From assembly GCF_900112775.1 (NCBI RefSeq), contig NZ_FOYZ01000011.1, forward strand, positions 1 to 64,000: DNA of 64,000 nucleotides, read 5' to 3'. Source of the stretch: Anaeromicropila populeti. Its GTDB lineage: Bacteria > Bacillota > Clostridia > Lachnospirales > Lachnospiraceae. Both the position numbers and the translations under genes were made by a program. Below the pieces are notes generated by a model. The model ran no database searches. It was not told where the DNA came from and was given only the letters and a program-made list of their open reading frames with translations. Positions 23,477 through 32,420 of the stretch are shown piece by piece. The stretch's first letter is position 1; each line of letters opens with the position of its first letter.

Positions 23477-25225
23477 TTAATCCTCTATTTGCTGAATTCC
23501 TTGTATATCAGGAGAAACAATAAAGGAATAGTTTGTATAGTAAATAACAAAGCCAGGCTTACTGGCGTTGGGTTTTTTGATATTTTTGCGTTCAGTGTAA
23601 TCTACTTCCACTTTATCCAAATCCCTCCCCTTAGAATAATAGGCAGCCAGCCGTCCAGCTTCTATAAATGTCTGATCTGGCAGATCTTCGCCGTTGGATT
23701 TAACAATTACATGGGAACCAGCAATGTGTTTTACATGAAACCACCAGTCGTTTCCAGATGCTATTTTAAAGGTTAGCTCATCATTCTGAAAGTTATTTTT
23801 GCCAACATATATGTGAAATCCATCAGAAGAAATATAATGAAATGGTTTACTCTTTGAGGTGGCTTTTTTTCCTTTTTCGGTAATATTTTTACGTTTCATA
23901 TACCCGTACTCCACTAGTTCCTGTTTTAATGACAGTAAATCTTCCTCTTTTAATGCAATGTCCAGAGCATTGCTAATAGATTCTAAATGCTCCAATTCCT
24001 CCTGGGTATCTTTCATTTGAACGGTAACTGCTTCAAAGGTACGTTTCAATTTGTTGTAGCGGTCAAAATATTTTTTTGCATTATCCATAGGGGAAAGCGT
24101 TTCGTCCATTGGAATTTTTACTGTTTCATTGGTATAATAATTGACACATTCTAAAAATTTGGAACCAGCATCTATATTATAGCCGTAAGTAGTAATCAGT
24201 TCACCATATACTTTGAATTTATCCCGTTTTTCAGTATCCTTTAGTTGTTTCTCTTGTAAATCAAACTTTTTATAATTCCGCTCTAGTGCTGTTGATACGA
24301 TTTTGCGTAAGGTAGTAGATTTTTGGCGGATTCTAGTCAAGGTCTCTTTTGTTTGATAAAAGGCTTCCAGAACTTCTGAAATACTAGGGAAGCTTGTTTC
24401 AACCGCCTTTTCAAACGAGGTAAGAGATGTAGATGAAAACTCAATAGGTTCACCCTGTTCATACATAATGACAGGAGTAAATTTCTTTTTTTCTAAATCT
24501 TCCATCAGGCGTTCTATATTTTTGTATAAATGTAAGAATTCAGATTCGGATAGAGACTGGACAGCCTGACTTCCATCTAGTGATGCCCGGTAACATAATT
24601 CGTTTGCTATTAATGGACTAAAACCTGTAAGAGAAGTATAAATTGTCTTACATAATGAAGTAGGTTTTGATAAAATAGCGTCCTTAAAAATTATATTATT
24701 TAATTCGTAAGGGTTTATTTTATCTTGTGTCATAGGAATAAAATAATTTCTTCCAGGCAATACTTCACGCACGGAGCTTAAAAGAGAAGAAATATGTTTA
24801 ATGCTGTCTACGATTACCATAGCATCATCACAAAATATGATATTGCTGTGTTTTCCCATCAGTTCGATTATCAGATGCTTTTTACATAAGTCACCTAATT
24901 CATTCAGATGCTCGATTTCTATATCAATGATGCGCTCCAGACCAGGCTGGGTGACAGATAAAATTTTAGCACTGTTTAAATGCTTTCTTAAAAGCATGCA
25001 GAAATTAGGTGCTGTTAAGGGACTTTGTTTATTAGTAGTTGTAATATACGCCAGTGGAAGACTGGCACTTGCTGAAATCAAAAGTTTATATTGTTGACGG
25101 TTATTCTTTATTGTCAGAAGAAGTTCGTCCTTTTCGGGCTGGGCAATTTTATTAATTCGGCCTCCAGTAAGCAGACCGTCTAGTTCAGATACTAAATTTG
25201 CAATTACAATTCCATCTAAAGCCAT
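23477..25225 (-). CDS. rqcH: NFACT-family ribosome rescue factor RqcH (FbpA-like)
   Basis: 582 residues. RqcH binds stalled 50S subunits carrying peptidyl-tRNA and adds C-terminal alanine tails that mark the chain for degradation. The N-terminal NFACT-N domain begins MALDGIVIANLVSEL. Helix-hairpin and long coiled-coil regions follow (about 280-430). The C-terminal NFACT-R domain contains FHIYVGKNNFQNDELTFK and WWFHVKHIAGSHVI. The key D97-R98 pair of the Bacillus protein appears as E97-R98. It was formerly named fibronectin-binding protein. AAAGGAG precedes the start. Confidence 0.92.
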   Translation of the reverse strand: MALDGIVIANLVSELDGLLTGGRINKIAQPEKDELLLTIKNNRQQYKLLISASASLPLAYITTTNKQSPLTAPNFCMLLRKHLNSAKILSVTQPGLERIIDIEIEHLNELGDLCKKHLIIELMGKHSNIIFCDDAMVIVDSIKHISSLLSSVREVLPGRNYFIPMTQDKINPYELNNIIFKDAILSKPTSLCKTIYTSLTGFSPLIANELCYRASLDGSQAVQSLSESEFLHLYKNIERLMEDLEKKKFTPVIMYEQGEPIEFSSTSLTSFEKAVETSFPSISEVLEAFYQTKETLTRIRQKSTTLRKIVSTALERNYKKFDLQEKQLKDTEKRDKFKVYGELITTYGYNIDAGSKFLECVNYYTNETVKIPMDETLSPMDNAKKYFDRYNKLKRTFEAVTVQMKDTQEELEHLESISNALDIALKEEDLLSLKQELVEYGYMKRKNITEKGKKATSKSKPFHYISSDGFHIYVGKNNFQNDELTFKIASGNDWWFHVKHIAGSHVIVKSNGEDLPDQTFIEAGRLAAYYSKGRDLDKVEVDYTERKNIKKPNASKPGFVIYYTNYSFIVSPDIQGIQQIED

Positions 25226-25355
25226 TTGTGTACTCCTTTAATTCTGTTATTTAACATTATTTTTTTATTATACTATAACTATACCTAATATAAAATAGTT
25301 TATTTGAAAAGACAAAACTTAGACTTATATCTCATATGAAGTTTCTTGTTGTTGC

Positions 25356-25384
25356 TTGACTTGTTGCATTTCATATCATATAAT
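25356..25384 (+). promoter_or_regulatory. Promoter of the yicC-remA-gmk-rpoZ operon
   Basis: TTGACT (25356-25361), 17 bases, TATAAT (25379-25384). The rest of the 238-bp gap to rqcH holds only an AT-rich ATTATA at 25267 that could be a leftward -10 box. Confidence 0.75.
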
Positions 25385-25463
25385 TATTTATACGAAAGTA
25401 AGAATTGGAAATTTGATAGGTACAATTCACAAATAAATAGAAATAAGAAAAGAGAGTGTAATA

Positions 25464-26342
25464 ATGTTAAAAAGTATGACTGGTTTTGGCAGATGTGAAA
25501 TGTCTACTCAGGTTCGTAAAATTATTGTTGAAATCAAAGCGGTGAATCACCGGTACTGTGATTTGTCTATTAAATTGCCGAAAAAGCTTAATTATTTCGA
25601 AGTGGGAATACGAAGTGTTCTAAAAGAGTATATTGTCCGAGGCAAGGTTGATGTCTTTGTTACATATGAAGATTATGCACAGTCAAAGCAGTGCTTGAAA
25701 TATAACGAAGATATTGCAACGGAATACTATAACTATCTAGAATTGATTTCTAAAACTTTTTGTCTGAAAAATGATATTACAGCTTATGCATTGTCAAGGT
25801 ACCCAGATGTTTTTACTTTAGGAGAACAGACTGTAGACGAAAAGGAAATATGGGAGCAGCTAGAATCAGTTGTCCGAAAAGCAGCGCAAAGTTTTGTGAC
25901 TGCAAGGGTACAAGAGGGACAGCATCTTAAGAAAGATTTGATTGGAAAATTAAATGAAATGCTTTCTCAGGTAGAAGCAATTGAGACAAGAACTCCAAGC
26001 ATTGTGGAAGAATACAGAAAGAAGTTAGCAGCTAAGGTACAGGATTTGTTAGGTGATAACAAGCTGGATGAAAGCATATTAGCAACGGAGATTACAATAT
26101 ATGCAGATAAAATTTGTGTAGATGAAGAAACAGTCCGTCTTAAGAGTCATATTCAGCATATGCTGGATACTTTGGAGACAGATAATAGCATAGGGCGGAA
26201 ACTGGATTTTATAGCGCAGGAGATGAATCGTGAGGCAAACACAATTTTGTCAAAGGCTTCTGACTTAGATGTCTCTAACATTGCAATTGACTTGAAGACA
26301 GGAATTGAAAAAATTCGAGAGCAAATTCAAAATATAGAGTAA
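25464..26342 (+). CDS. yicC: YicC/YloC-family endoribonuclease
   Basis: 292 residues, full length. The start KSMTGFGR and the C-terminal IREQIQNIE are family hallmarks, as are VEIKAVNHRYCDLSIKLPK and the block EMNREANTILSKASD. YicC proteins are ring-shaped endoribonucleases that in E. coli act on small RNAs. First gene of the yicC-remA-gmk-rpoZ series, whose order is standard in Firmicutes. Confidence 0.93.
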   Translation: MLKSMTGFGRCEMSTQVRKIIVEIKAVNHRYCDLSIKLPKKLNYFEVGIRSVLKEYIVRGKVDVFVTYEDYAQSKQCLKYNEDIATEYYNYLELISKTFCLKNDITAYALSRYPDVFTLGEQTVDEKEIWEQLESVVRKAAQSFVTARVQEGQHLKKDLIGKLNEMLSQVEAIETRTPSIVEEYRKKLAAKVQDLLGDNKLDESILATEITIYADKICVDEETVRLKSHIQHMLDTLETDNSIGRKLDFIAQEMNREANTILSKASDLDVSNIAIDLKTGIEKIREQIQNIE

Positions 26343-26384
26343 GTATTCAAAAAAACACTAGCGCAGTTGTGAGGAAGTAATATT

Positions 26385-26645
26385 ATGATGGTGAATATTG
26401 GATATGGAAATATCATAAATGGTAATAGAATCGTTGCCATCATCAGTCCAGACGCAGCACCAATTAAAAGGCTGGTGCAGTCGGCCAGGGATGAAGGCAC
26501 AGCAATAGATGCTACCTGTGGAAGAAAGACAAAATCAGTTATTTGTATGGAAAATGGCAGTATTGTATTGTCTGCGTTGCTGCCTGAGACAATTGCCAAT
26601 CGGGTGAATAATGATATTAGTAAAGGTGAAGAATATGAATCGTAA
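26385..26645 (+). CDS. remA: Biofilm matrix regulator RemA
   Basis: 86 residues. RemA binds DNA as an oligomer and activates matrix genes in Bacillus. The sequence starts MVNIGYGNIINGNRIVAII and contains the conserved SPDAAPIKR and ATCGRKTKSVI blocks. It ends inside the gmk start region (11-bp overlap), so translation is coupled. Basic Arg/Lys residues needed for DNA binding are in place. Confidence 0.92.
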   Translation: MMVNIGYGNIINGNRIVAIISPDAAPIKRLVQSARDEGTAIDATCGRKTKSVICMENGSIVLSALLPETIANRVNNDISKGEEYES

Positions 26646-27267
26646 TGGAATTTTGACAGTAATATCCGGCTTTTCAGGAGCGGGAAAGGGAACACTGATT
26701 CGTGAATTGGTGAAAAAACCAGATTATAGACTTTCAATTTCTGCTACCACCAGATTACCAAGAGAAGGTGAACAGAATGGAAGAGAATATTTCTTTTTGA
26801 CAAAAGAAGAATTTGAGGGTATGATAAAAAACAATCAATTAATAGAATATGCTGAATATGTAGGAAATTATTATGGAACTCCTCAAGAATATGTTGAAGA
26901 ACAGTTGAAAATGGGTTATAATGTGATATTGGAGATTGAAGTACAAGGTGCCATGAAGGTTAAGGAAAAATATCCGGATGCCCTATTTCTGTTTGTAACA
27001 CCTCCAAGTGCTGCCGTTCTGCGGGAACGGTTAGTAAACAGGGGAACAGAAGATAAAGAAACTGTCCAAAGAAGGTTAAGCCAGGCTGCTGACGAAGTGG
27101 ATTATATGGATAAGTACGACTATTTAATTGTTAATGACAACTTGGCAGATTGTGTGGAACAGATGCATCGCATTATTTCAGAACAGAAAAATAAGATTAA
27201 GTATAATCAGAATTTTATTCATTTAATTGGTAAAGATTTAGAAGGGTTTAAGAAAGGAGATAGATAA
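26635..27267 (+). CDS. gmk: Guanylate kinase
   Basis: 210 residues from ATG 26635, chosen over an upstream ATG at 26611 because AAAGGTGA precedes it and the family starts close to the P-loop (SGFSGAGKGTLI). It phosphorylates GMP to GDP. GMP-binding residues lie in TTRLPREGEQNGREYFF, and the lid region is VNRGTEDKETVQRRL. The rpoZ ATG follows one base after its stop. Confidence 0.96.
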   Translation: MNRNGILTVISGFSGAGKGTLIRELVKKPDYRLSISATTRLPREGEQNGREYFFLTKEEFEGMIKNNQLIEYAEYVGNYYGTPQEYVEEQLKMGYNVILEIEVQGAMKVKEKYPDALFLFVTPPSAAVLRERLVNRGTEDKETVQRRLSQAADEVDYMDKYDYLIVNDNLADCVEQMHRIISEQKNKIKYNQNFIHLIGKDLEGFKKGDR

Positions 27268-27268
27268 A

Positions 27269-27517
27269 ATGTTACATCCATCATACACAGATTTAATGGC
27301 AATAGTAAACAGTGAGGTTGAACCAGGTGAACAGCCTGTTGTTAATAGTCGTTATTCTATCGTATTAGCGACTTCTAAAAGAGCAAGACAGATTATTAGC
27401 GGAGAGAAGGCTTTAGTAAATACAAATTGTCCAAAGCCACTTTCTATTGCAATTGAAGAATTAAATCAATCTAAGGTTAAGATTGTTGGTGATGAAGAAA
27501 TCAAAAACCTAGATTAA
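27269..27517 (+). CDS. rpoZ: RNA polymerase omega subunit
   Basis: 82 residues. Omega helps fold and assemble the beta' subunit. The start MLHPSYTDLMAIV and the block YSIVLATSKRARQI are typical of Firmicute RpoZ. It is the last gene of the yicC operon and is followed by a clear terminator. Confidence 0.95.
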   Translation: MLHPSYTDLMAIVNSEVEPGEQPVVNSRYSIVLATSKRARQIISGEKALVNTNCPKPLSIAIEELNQSKVKIVGDEEIKNLD

Positions 27518-27525
27518 TAGGGTAT

Positions 27526-27561
27526 AGCTGTTTCCAGATCAAAGTTGACGTGGAAACAGCT
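27526..27561 (+). terminator. Terminator after rpoZ
   Basis: AGCTGTTTCCA (27526-27536) pairs with TGGAAACAGCT (27551-27561), followed by TTCTTCTT. Confidence 0.8.
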
Positions 27562-27607
27562 TTCTTCTTACGCGAATTGCTTTTAAGAAAACTGGTGGGG
27601 TGAAAAT

Positions 27608-28198
27608 ATGGAACAGAGTAATGAGGTAATGGAGCAGAATACCAATAAGACTTTTGAAAATTCTTCAAAGAAAAGTAGGGAAAAATTTTTGATTGAAATT
27701 TTTTTGTGGATTTTGTTATTTATTTTGTGTGCAGTTGTAGTTCCTAAATATGTGATACAGCGGGCTATGGTAACAGGCTCGTCGATGGAAAATACATTGT
27801 TTGACGGAGAACAGCTTTTGCTGGATAAAATCAGTTATCGTATTGGCGAGCCAAAACGCTTTGATGTGGTTGTGTTTTATCCGCAAATTGACGATCCAGA
27901 AGAGCATTTTGTAAAAAGAGTAATTGGTCTGCCTGGAGAAACGATTCAAATCATCGGAAGTGAAATATATATTAATGGAAAAGTGTTAGAAGAGCAGTAT
28001 GGTAAAGATCCGATTCAATATGCGGGTATTGCTGTTGAACCGATTACATTAGGTGAAGATGAATATTTTTTAATGGGAGATAACAGAACGGTAAGCTATG
28101 ACAGCAGGCGTGAAGAGATTGGACCAGTTCATAAAGAGGCAATTGATGGAAAGGCAATTTTACGAATATGGCCATTAAATAAATTTGGGACATTTTAA
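27608..28198 (+). CDS. lepB: Type I signal peptidase, first of two
   Basis: 196 residues. It cleaves signal peptides from exported proteins. A polar, charged N-terminus (1-27) is followed by one membrane segment (about 28-46). The catalytic serine is S59 in TGSSMENTL and the general-base lysine is K103 in FVKRVIGLPGE; the C-terminal GDNRTVSYDSR block is complete. It is followed 33 bp later by a second, clearly related signal peptidase. Confidence 0.93.
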   Translation: MEQSNEVMEQNTNKTFENSSKKSREKFLIEIFLWILLFILCAVVVPKYVIQRAMVTGSSMENTLFDGEQLLLDKISYRIGEPKRFDVVVFYPQIDDPEEHFVKRVIGLPGETIQIIGSEIYINGKVLEEQYGKDPIQYAGIAVEPITLGEDEYFLMGDNRTVSYDSRREEIGPVHKEAIDGKAILRIWPLNKFGTF

Positions 28199-28231
28199 AG
28201 AATAAAAATAAAAAATTAAGGGGGATTCTTT

Positions 28232-28825
28232 ATGAAAGAACAAGAGAATATGCAAGAGGAAAGCAAAGAAGAAAGTGTGGAAGAAGAAAAAAAAGAAAAA
28301 TCTAAAGTATGGTCTATTGCATCAGAAGCTGCATTTTACATTTTTTTAGTGGTTTTCTGTTTTTATATTGTACCTAACTATATTTTTCATAAAAATACAG
28401 TGGAAGGTCATTCTATGGAACCAACCTTGTATGAGGCTGATCAGTTAATAACAGAAAAGGTTTCTTATGAACTTGGAAAGCCTAAACGATTTGATGTCAT
28501 TATTTTTAATCCATTTGAAGAAATTGAGACAGAATTTTATGTAAAGAGAGTGATTGGACTGCCAGGAGAAACGGTAAAAGTCCAAGATGATAATATTTAT
28601 ATTAATGGTGAACTTTTAGAAGAGGATTATGGAAAGGAACCAATGCTTGACCGAGGAGATCCTTATCTGGATGTTACTTTAGGAGAGGATGAATATTTTG
28701 TGTTAGGAGATAACCGAAATTATAGTTCTGACAGTCGTGAGATTGGACCTATTCATGAGAGGCAGATAGAAGGAAAAGTTATATTGAGAATCTGGCCATT
28801 TAAGTCAATGGGAGTAATTCATTAA
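28232..28825 (+). CDS. lepB: Type I signal peptidase, second of two
   Basis: 197 residues. It has the same layout as its neighbour: a very acidic and Lys-rich N-terminal tail (residues 1-25, many EE and KE pairs), one membrane segment (about 28-47), catalytic S61 in EGHSMEPTL, K105 in YVKRVIGLPGE and the GDNRNYSSDSR block. Many positions differ from the first copy, so the duplication is old and the two may prefer different substrates. Co-transcription is likely (33-bp gap). Confidence 0.93.
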   Translation: MKEQENMQEESKEESVEEEKKEKSKVWSIASEAAFYIFLVVFCFYIVPNYIFHKNTVEGHSMEPTLYEADQLITEKVSYELGKPKRFDVIIFNPFEEIETEFYVKRVIGLPGETVKVQDDNIYINGELLEEDYGKEPMLDRGDPYLDVTLGEDEYFVLGDNRNYSSDSREIGPIHERQIEGKVILRIWPFKSMGVIH

Positions 28826-28863
28826 AGTACAATTGGTGGATATTTATTTGGAGGAGTGATGGT

Positions 28864-29877
28864 ATGAAAGCAGCAATTAAACAAGTAGTAGAGGGAAATA
28901 ACCTTTCTATTGAGGAAGCAAAGCGCGTAATGAACTTATTATTAAGTGGTGAAGCAACACAGGCTCAGATTGGAGCTTTTTTGACAGCATTACGTATGAA
29001 AGGAGAAACTTTAGACGAAATAGTGGGATGTGCGTCTGTATTAAAGGATAAGGCAGAACACATTTCGCCAAAGTTGGATTCTTATGTTGATTTAGTAGGA
29101 ACAGGTGGTGACTGTACATATTCGTTTAATGTATCCACAACAGCTTCCTTTGTTGTTGCAGGAGCAGGCCTGGCGGTAGCAAAGCATGGAAACCGTTCAA
29201 TTTCAAGTAAGAGTGGTGCAGCAGATGTGTTGGAAGCCCTAGGAGTAAATATTATGACTTCCCCAGAACTGGTTGAAAAGGCGGTAGAAGAAGTTGGCAT
29301 AGGATTTATGTTTGCACAGACATTTAATAAGTCGATGAGATTTGTGGGACAGGCAAGAAGCGAGATGGGAGTTCGTTCTATTTTTAATATATTAGGACCA
29401 CTTGCAAATCCTTCTGGAGCAAAGTATCAGGTAATTGGTGTGTTTAGCCGTGAGCTAACAGAAGTTTTTGCAAAGGCAATGAAAATGCTGGGAGTGGAAC
29501 GTGCTATGGTAGTGAATGCGGGAGATGGAATGGATGAAATATCAGTTGCAGCAGATACTTATGTTTCAGAAATTAAAGACGGTGAAATTATTAATTACGT
29601 TTTAACACCAGAGCAGTTTGGGTTCCAGAGGGCTGACTTGGAAGCACTTCGTGGAGGAGATGCCAAAGAAAACGCTGTAATTGCAGAAGAAATTTTATCG
29701 GGGGCAAAGGGACCAAAAAGAGATATTATTCTTTTAAATGCCGGTGCCACTTTGTATGTAGGAAATAAGGCAGGCAGTATAGAAGAAGGTATCGAACTGG
29801 CTGAAAAATCTATTGATTCTGGTGAGGCTTTCAGGCGGTTGAAGGCGTTGGTTGCATTTAGTAACAAACAGCAATAA
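28864..29877 (+). CDS. trpD: Anthranilate phosphoribosyltransferase
   Basis: 337 residues. It attaches phosphoribose to anthranilate, the second step of tryptophan synthesis. The diphosphate-binding motif GTGGDCTYSFNVSTTAS, KHGNRSISSKSGAADVLEALG and the later RSEMGVRSIFNILGPLANP are typical. It is not fused to TrpG and has no other trp genes around it; the two signal peptidases lie upstream and a terminator follows. GGAGG precedes the start. Confidence 0.93.
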   Translation: MKAAIKQVVEGNNLSIEEAKRVMNLLLSGEATQAQIGAFLTALRMKGETLDEIVGCASVLKDKAEHISPKLDSYVDLVGTGGDCTYSFNVSTTASFVVAGAGLAVAKHGNRSISSKSGAADVLEALGVNIMTSPELVEKAVEEVGIGFMFAQTFNKSMRFVGQARSEMGVRSIFNILGPLANPSGAKYQVIGVFSRELTEVFAKAMKMLGVERAMVVNAGDGMDEISVAADTYVSEIKDGEIINYVLTPEQFGFQRADLEALRGGDAKENAVIAEEILSGAKGPKRDIILLNAGATLYVGNKAGSIEEGIELAEKSIDSGEAFRRLKALVAFSNKQQ

Positions 29878-29903
29878 AGTAATTTATTTTATATCGTCAA
29901 CAG

Positions 29904-29959
29904 AGAGAAGCATTGATTCGCGCCCCATTGTATCAGGTGCGGAGAAATCTTCTCTTTTG
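29904..29959 (+). terminator. Terminator after trpD
   Basis: AGAGAAG (29904-29910) pairs with CTTCTCT (29949-29955), with an inner CGCGCC/GGTGCG helix, followed by TTTTGTT. Confidence 0.65.
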
Positions 29960-29970
29960 TTATGTGTAAT

Positions 29971-29999
29971 TTGACACAAAAATTAGAATAGATTATAAT
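29971..29999 (+). promoter_or_regulatory. Consensus promoter of the dapF series
   Basis: TTGACA (29971-29976), 17 bases, TATAAT (29994-29999): a perfect sigma-A consensus. Probably drives dapF, murE, priA and following genes. Confidence 0.85.
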
Positions 30000-30073
30000 A
30001 AGTTCACTAGCTTTCCATATTAATGAATATAATAATATTGAATCGGATGGAAGGGTTTGAAAGGAGAAGTGAG

Positions 30074-30919
30074 ATGAAATTTACAAAAATGCAAGGATGC
30101 GGAAATGATTATATATATGTTAATTGCTTTGAAGAAACAGTTGAGAATCCTCAAGAGGTTTCAAAGGTAGTAAGTGACCGCCATTTTGGAATTGGGTCGG
30201 ATGGCTTGATATTAATACAGCCATCTGATGTTGCGGATTTTAGAATGTCAATGTACAATGCGGATGGTTCAGAAAGCCAGATGTGTGGTAACGGTGTCAG
30301 GTGCATTGCAAAATATGTGTATGACAATGGAATGACTGACAAGAAAAGAATATCATTAGAAACCAAGGCAGGTATAAAGTATTTAGACGTGTTTACAGAA
30401 GAAGGAAAAGTGAAGCGTGTTTCCGTTGATATGGGTTCACCTATTACTATGCCATCTCAAATCCCTATACGAATGGATAAAGATATTGTTATAGATGAAG
30501 CAGTTCAAGTTATGGGCAATGAATATAGAATTACTGGTGTCTCTATGGGGAATCCGCATTGTGTTGTATTTGTAGAGGATACAGAAAAAATAGATATTGA
30601 ACGGATAGGCCCTGCATTTGAATATCATGCATTATTTCCAGAGCGTATCAATACGGAATTCATTCAGATTATAGACAGAAAAACAATCCGGATGAGAGTT
30701 TGGGAGCGGGGAACTGGTGAAACATTGGCTTGTGGAACTGGTGCTTGTGCCAGTGTGGTAGCTTGTGCATTAAATGAATTAACAGAGGATGAGGTTACTG
30801 TAAAGCTTCTAGGTGGAGAGCTTTTTATTCAATATGACAGAGAAGCAGAAAAAGTGATTATGACAGGACCAGCAGAAGTAATCTGCACTGGTGAGATTGA
30901 AATAGAAAAAAGCAAATAA
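30074..30919 (+). CDS. dapF: Diaminopimelate epimerase
   Basis: 281 residues from ATG 30074, chosen because AAAGGAG sits 7 bases upstream and the family begins MKFTKMQGCGNDY; an ATG at 30023 in the same frame is less likely. It interconverts LL- and meso-diaminopimelate for peptidoglycan and lysine. The two catalytic Cys are present (C71 in MCGNGVRC and the Cys of ACGTGACA). Its product is the substrate of MurE, encoded next. Confidence 0.95.
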   Translation: MKFTKMQGCGNDYIYVNCFEETVENPQEVSKVVSDRHFGIGSDGLILIQPSDVADFRMSMYNADGSESQMCGNGVRCIAKYVYDNGMTDKKRISLETKAGIKYLDVFTEEGKVKRVSVDMGSPITMPSQIPIRMDKDIVIDEAVQVMGNEYRITGVSMGNPHCVVFVEDTEKIDIERIGPAFEYHALFPERINTEFIQIIDRKTIRMRVWERGTGETLACGTGACASVVACALNELTEDEVTVKLLGGELFIQYDREAEKVIMTGPAEVICTGEIEIEKSK

Positions 30920-30945
30920 TAACGTATTCAGAAAGGGAATAAGGA

Positions 30946-32403
30946 ATGCTATTATCCAATTTAGTGGAACAAGTAACAGATAAAGAAGTAACGGGTAATT
31001 TGGATATTGAGATTAAGGAATTGGTCTTTGATTCTAGAAAGGCATGCAAAGATGGTGTATTTGTATGCATCAGCGGAGCTGTTTATGATGGGCATCAATT
31101 TATAAAAGATGTAGTAAAGCAAGGGATAACGGCTATCGTAATTGAAAAGGAAACAGAAGTGCCAGATGGAATTACTGTGATTCGAGTAAAGAATACAAGA
31201 CTTGCCTTAGCGTGTATGTCAGCAGCTTTTTTTGGAAATCCCGCAAGAGAGCTGAAGACCATCGGGATTACTGGAACAAAAGGGAAAACAACAACTACGT
31301 ATATGATTAAATCTATATTAGAGAATGCTGGGGTTTCTACTGGTTTAATTGGAACCATCGAAACGATTATTGGTGAGAAAAAAATACCAGCAGTCAATAC
31401 AACGCCAGAATCCTATACGATTCAGAAAACATTTCGTGATATGGTTGAGGCAGGTTGTAAATGTGTTGTCATGGAAGTATCCTCACAGGGACTGATGCTG
31501 CACAGAGTGGGCGGTTTTGAATTTGACTATGGTATTTTTACGAATCTGGAACCGGATCACATTGGACCCAATGAACATAAGGATATGGATGATTATATTC
31601 AATGTAAAAGTATGCTTTTTAAGCAATGTAAGGTCGGAATTTTGAACATAGACGATAGTCATATAAATCAAATACTACAGGGACATTCCTGCCAGGTTGA
31701 AACCTTTGGTATGTCAGAACAGGCAGATTACCGTGCAGAAAACCTGCATTTATGGAAAGAACCAGGATGTTTAGGTGTGGCATATCATATTACTGGGAAA
31801 ATAGAATTAGATGTGGAAATTGATATACCAGGAAAATTCAGTGTATACAATTCACTGGCGGCAATTGCAATCTGCCGGCATTTTGGCGTTGCAAATCAGG
31901 ATATTTTAGAAGCTCTAAAAGGAGTTAATGTTAAGGGAAGGGTTGAATTGATAAAGGTATCAGATAAGTATACCCTTATGATTGATTATGCCCATAATGC
32001 GATGAGTTTAGAAAGTCTGCTGACGACTCTCAAGGAGTATAAACCAAAACGACTTGTATGTTTGTTTGGCTGTGGTGGAAACCGTTCTAAGTTAAGAAGG
32101 TTTGAGATGGGTGAGGTTTCATCAAGGCTTTCAGATTTAACAGTAGTAACATCGGATAATCCAAGAGATGAGGACCCAATGGAAATTATCGAGGATATTT
32201 TAACTGGTGTGAAAAAGGAAAAGGGTGCCTATGTGACAATCAGTGATCGAAAGGAAGCAATAAAATACTGTATGGATCATGCGGAGGAAGGCGATGTAAT
32301 TGTTCTTGCTGGAAAAGGGCATGAAGATTACCAAGAGATAAAAGGGAAAAAATATAAAATGGATGAACGGGATTTCATTCAGGAAATACTAGAAGGAAAA
32401 TAG
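30946..32403 (+). CDS. murE: UDP-MurNAc-tripeptide ligase (meso-DAP adding)
   Basis: 485 residues. It adds the third amino acid to the peptidoglycan stem peptide. The ATP loop is GITGTKGKTTTTYM, followed by NTTPES and the C-terminal TSDNPRDEDP. The DNPR motif is the known marker of meso-diaminopimelate specificity, as opposed to lysine, and agrees with dapF just upstream (26-bp gap). Confidence 0.95.
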   Translation: MLLSNLVEQVTDKEVTGNLDIEIKELVFDSRKACKDGVFVCISGAVYDGHQFIKDVVKQGITAIVIEKETEVPDGITVIRVKNTRLALACMSAAFFGNPARELKTIGITGTKGKTTTTYMIKSILENAGVSTGLIGTIETIIGEKKIPAVNTTPESYTIQKTFRDMVEAGCKCVVMEVSSQGLMLHRVGGFEFDYGIFTNLEPDHIGPNEHKDMDDYIQCKSMLFKQCKVGILNIDDSHINQILQGHSCQVETFGMSEQADYRAENLHLWKEPGCLGVAYHITGKIELDVEIDIPGKFSVYNSLAAIAICRHFGVANQDILEALKGVNVKGRVELIKVSDKYTLMIDYAHNAMSLESLLTTLKEYKPKRLVCLFGCGGNRSKLRRFEMGEVSSRLSDLTVVTSDNPRDEDPMEIIEDILTGVKKEKGAYVTISDRKEAIKYCMDHAEEGDVIVLAGKGHEDYQEIKGKKYKMDERDFIQEILEGK

Positions 32404-32420
32404 GAAAGAAGGTGCAGCAT

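Noticed and set aside
27608-28825. Two signal peptidase genes as an assembly duplication
   Set aside because: The two differ at many residues and in their tails, so they are true old paralogues.
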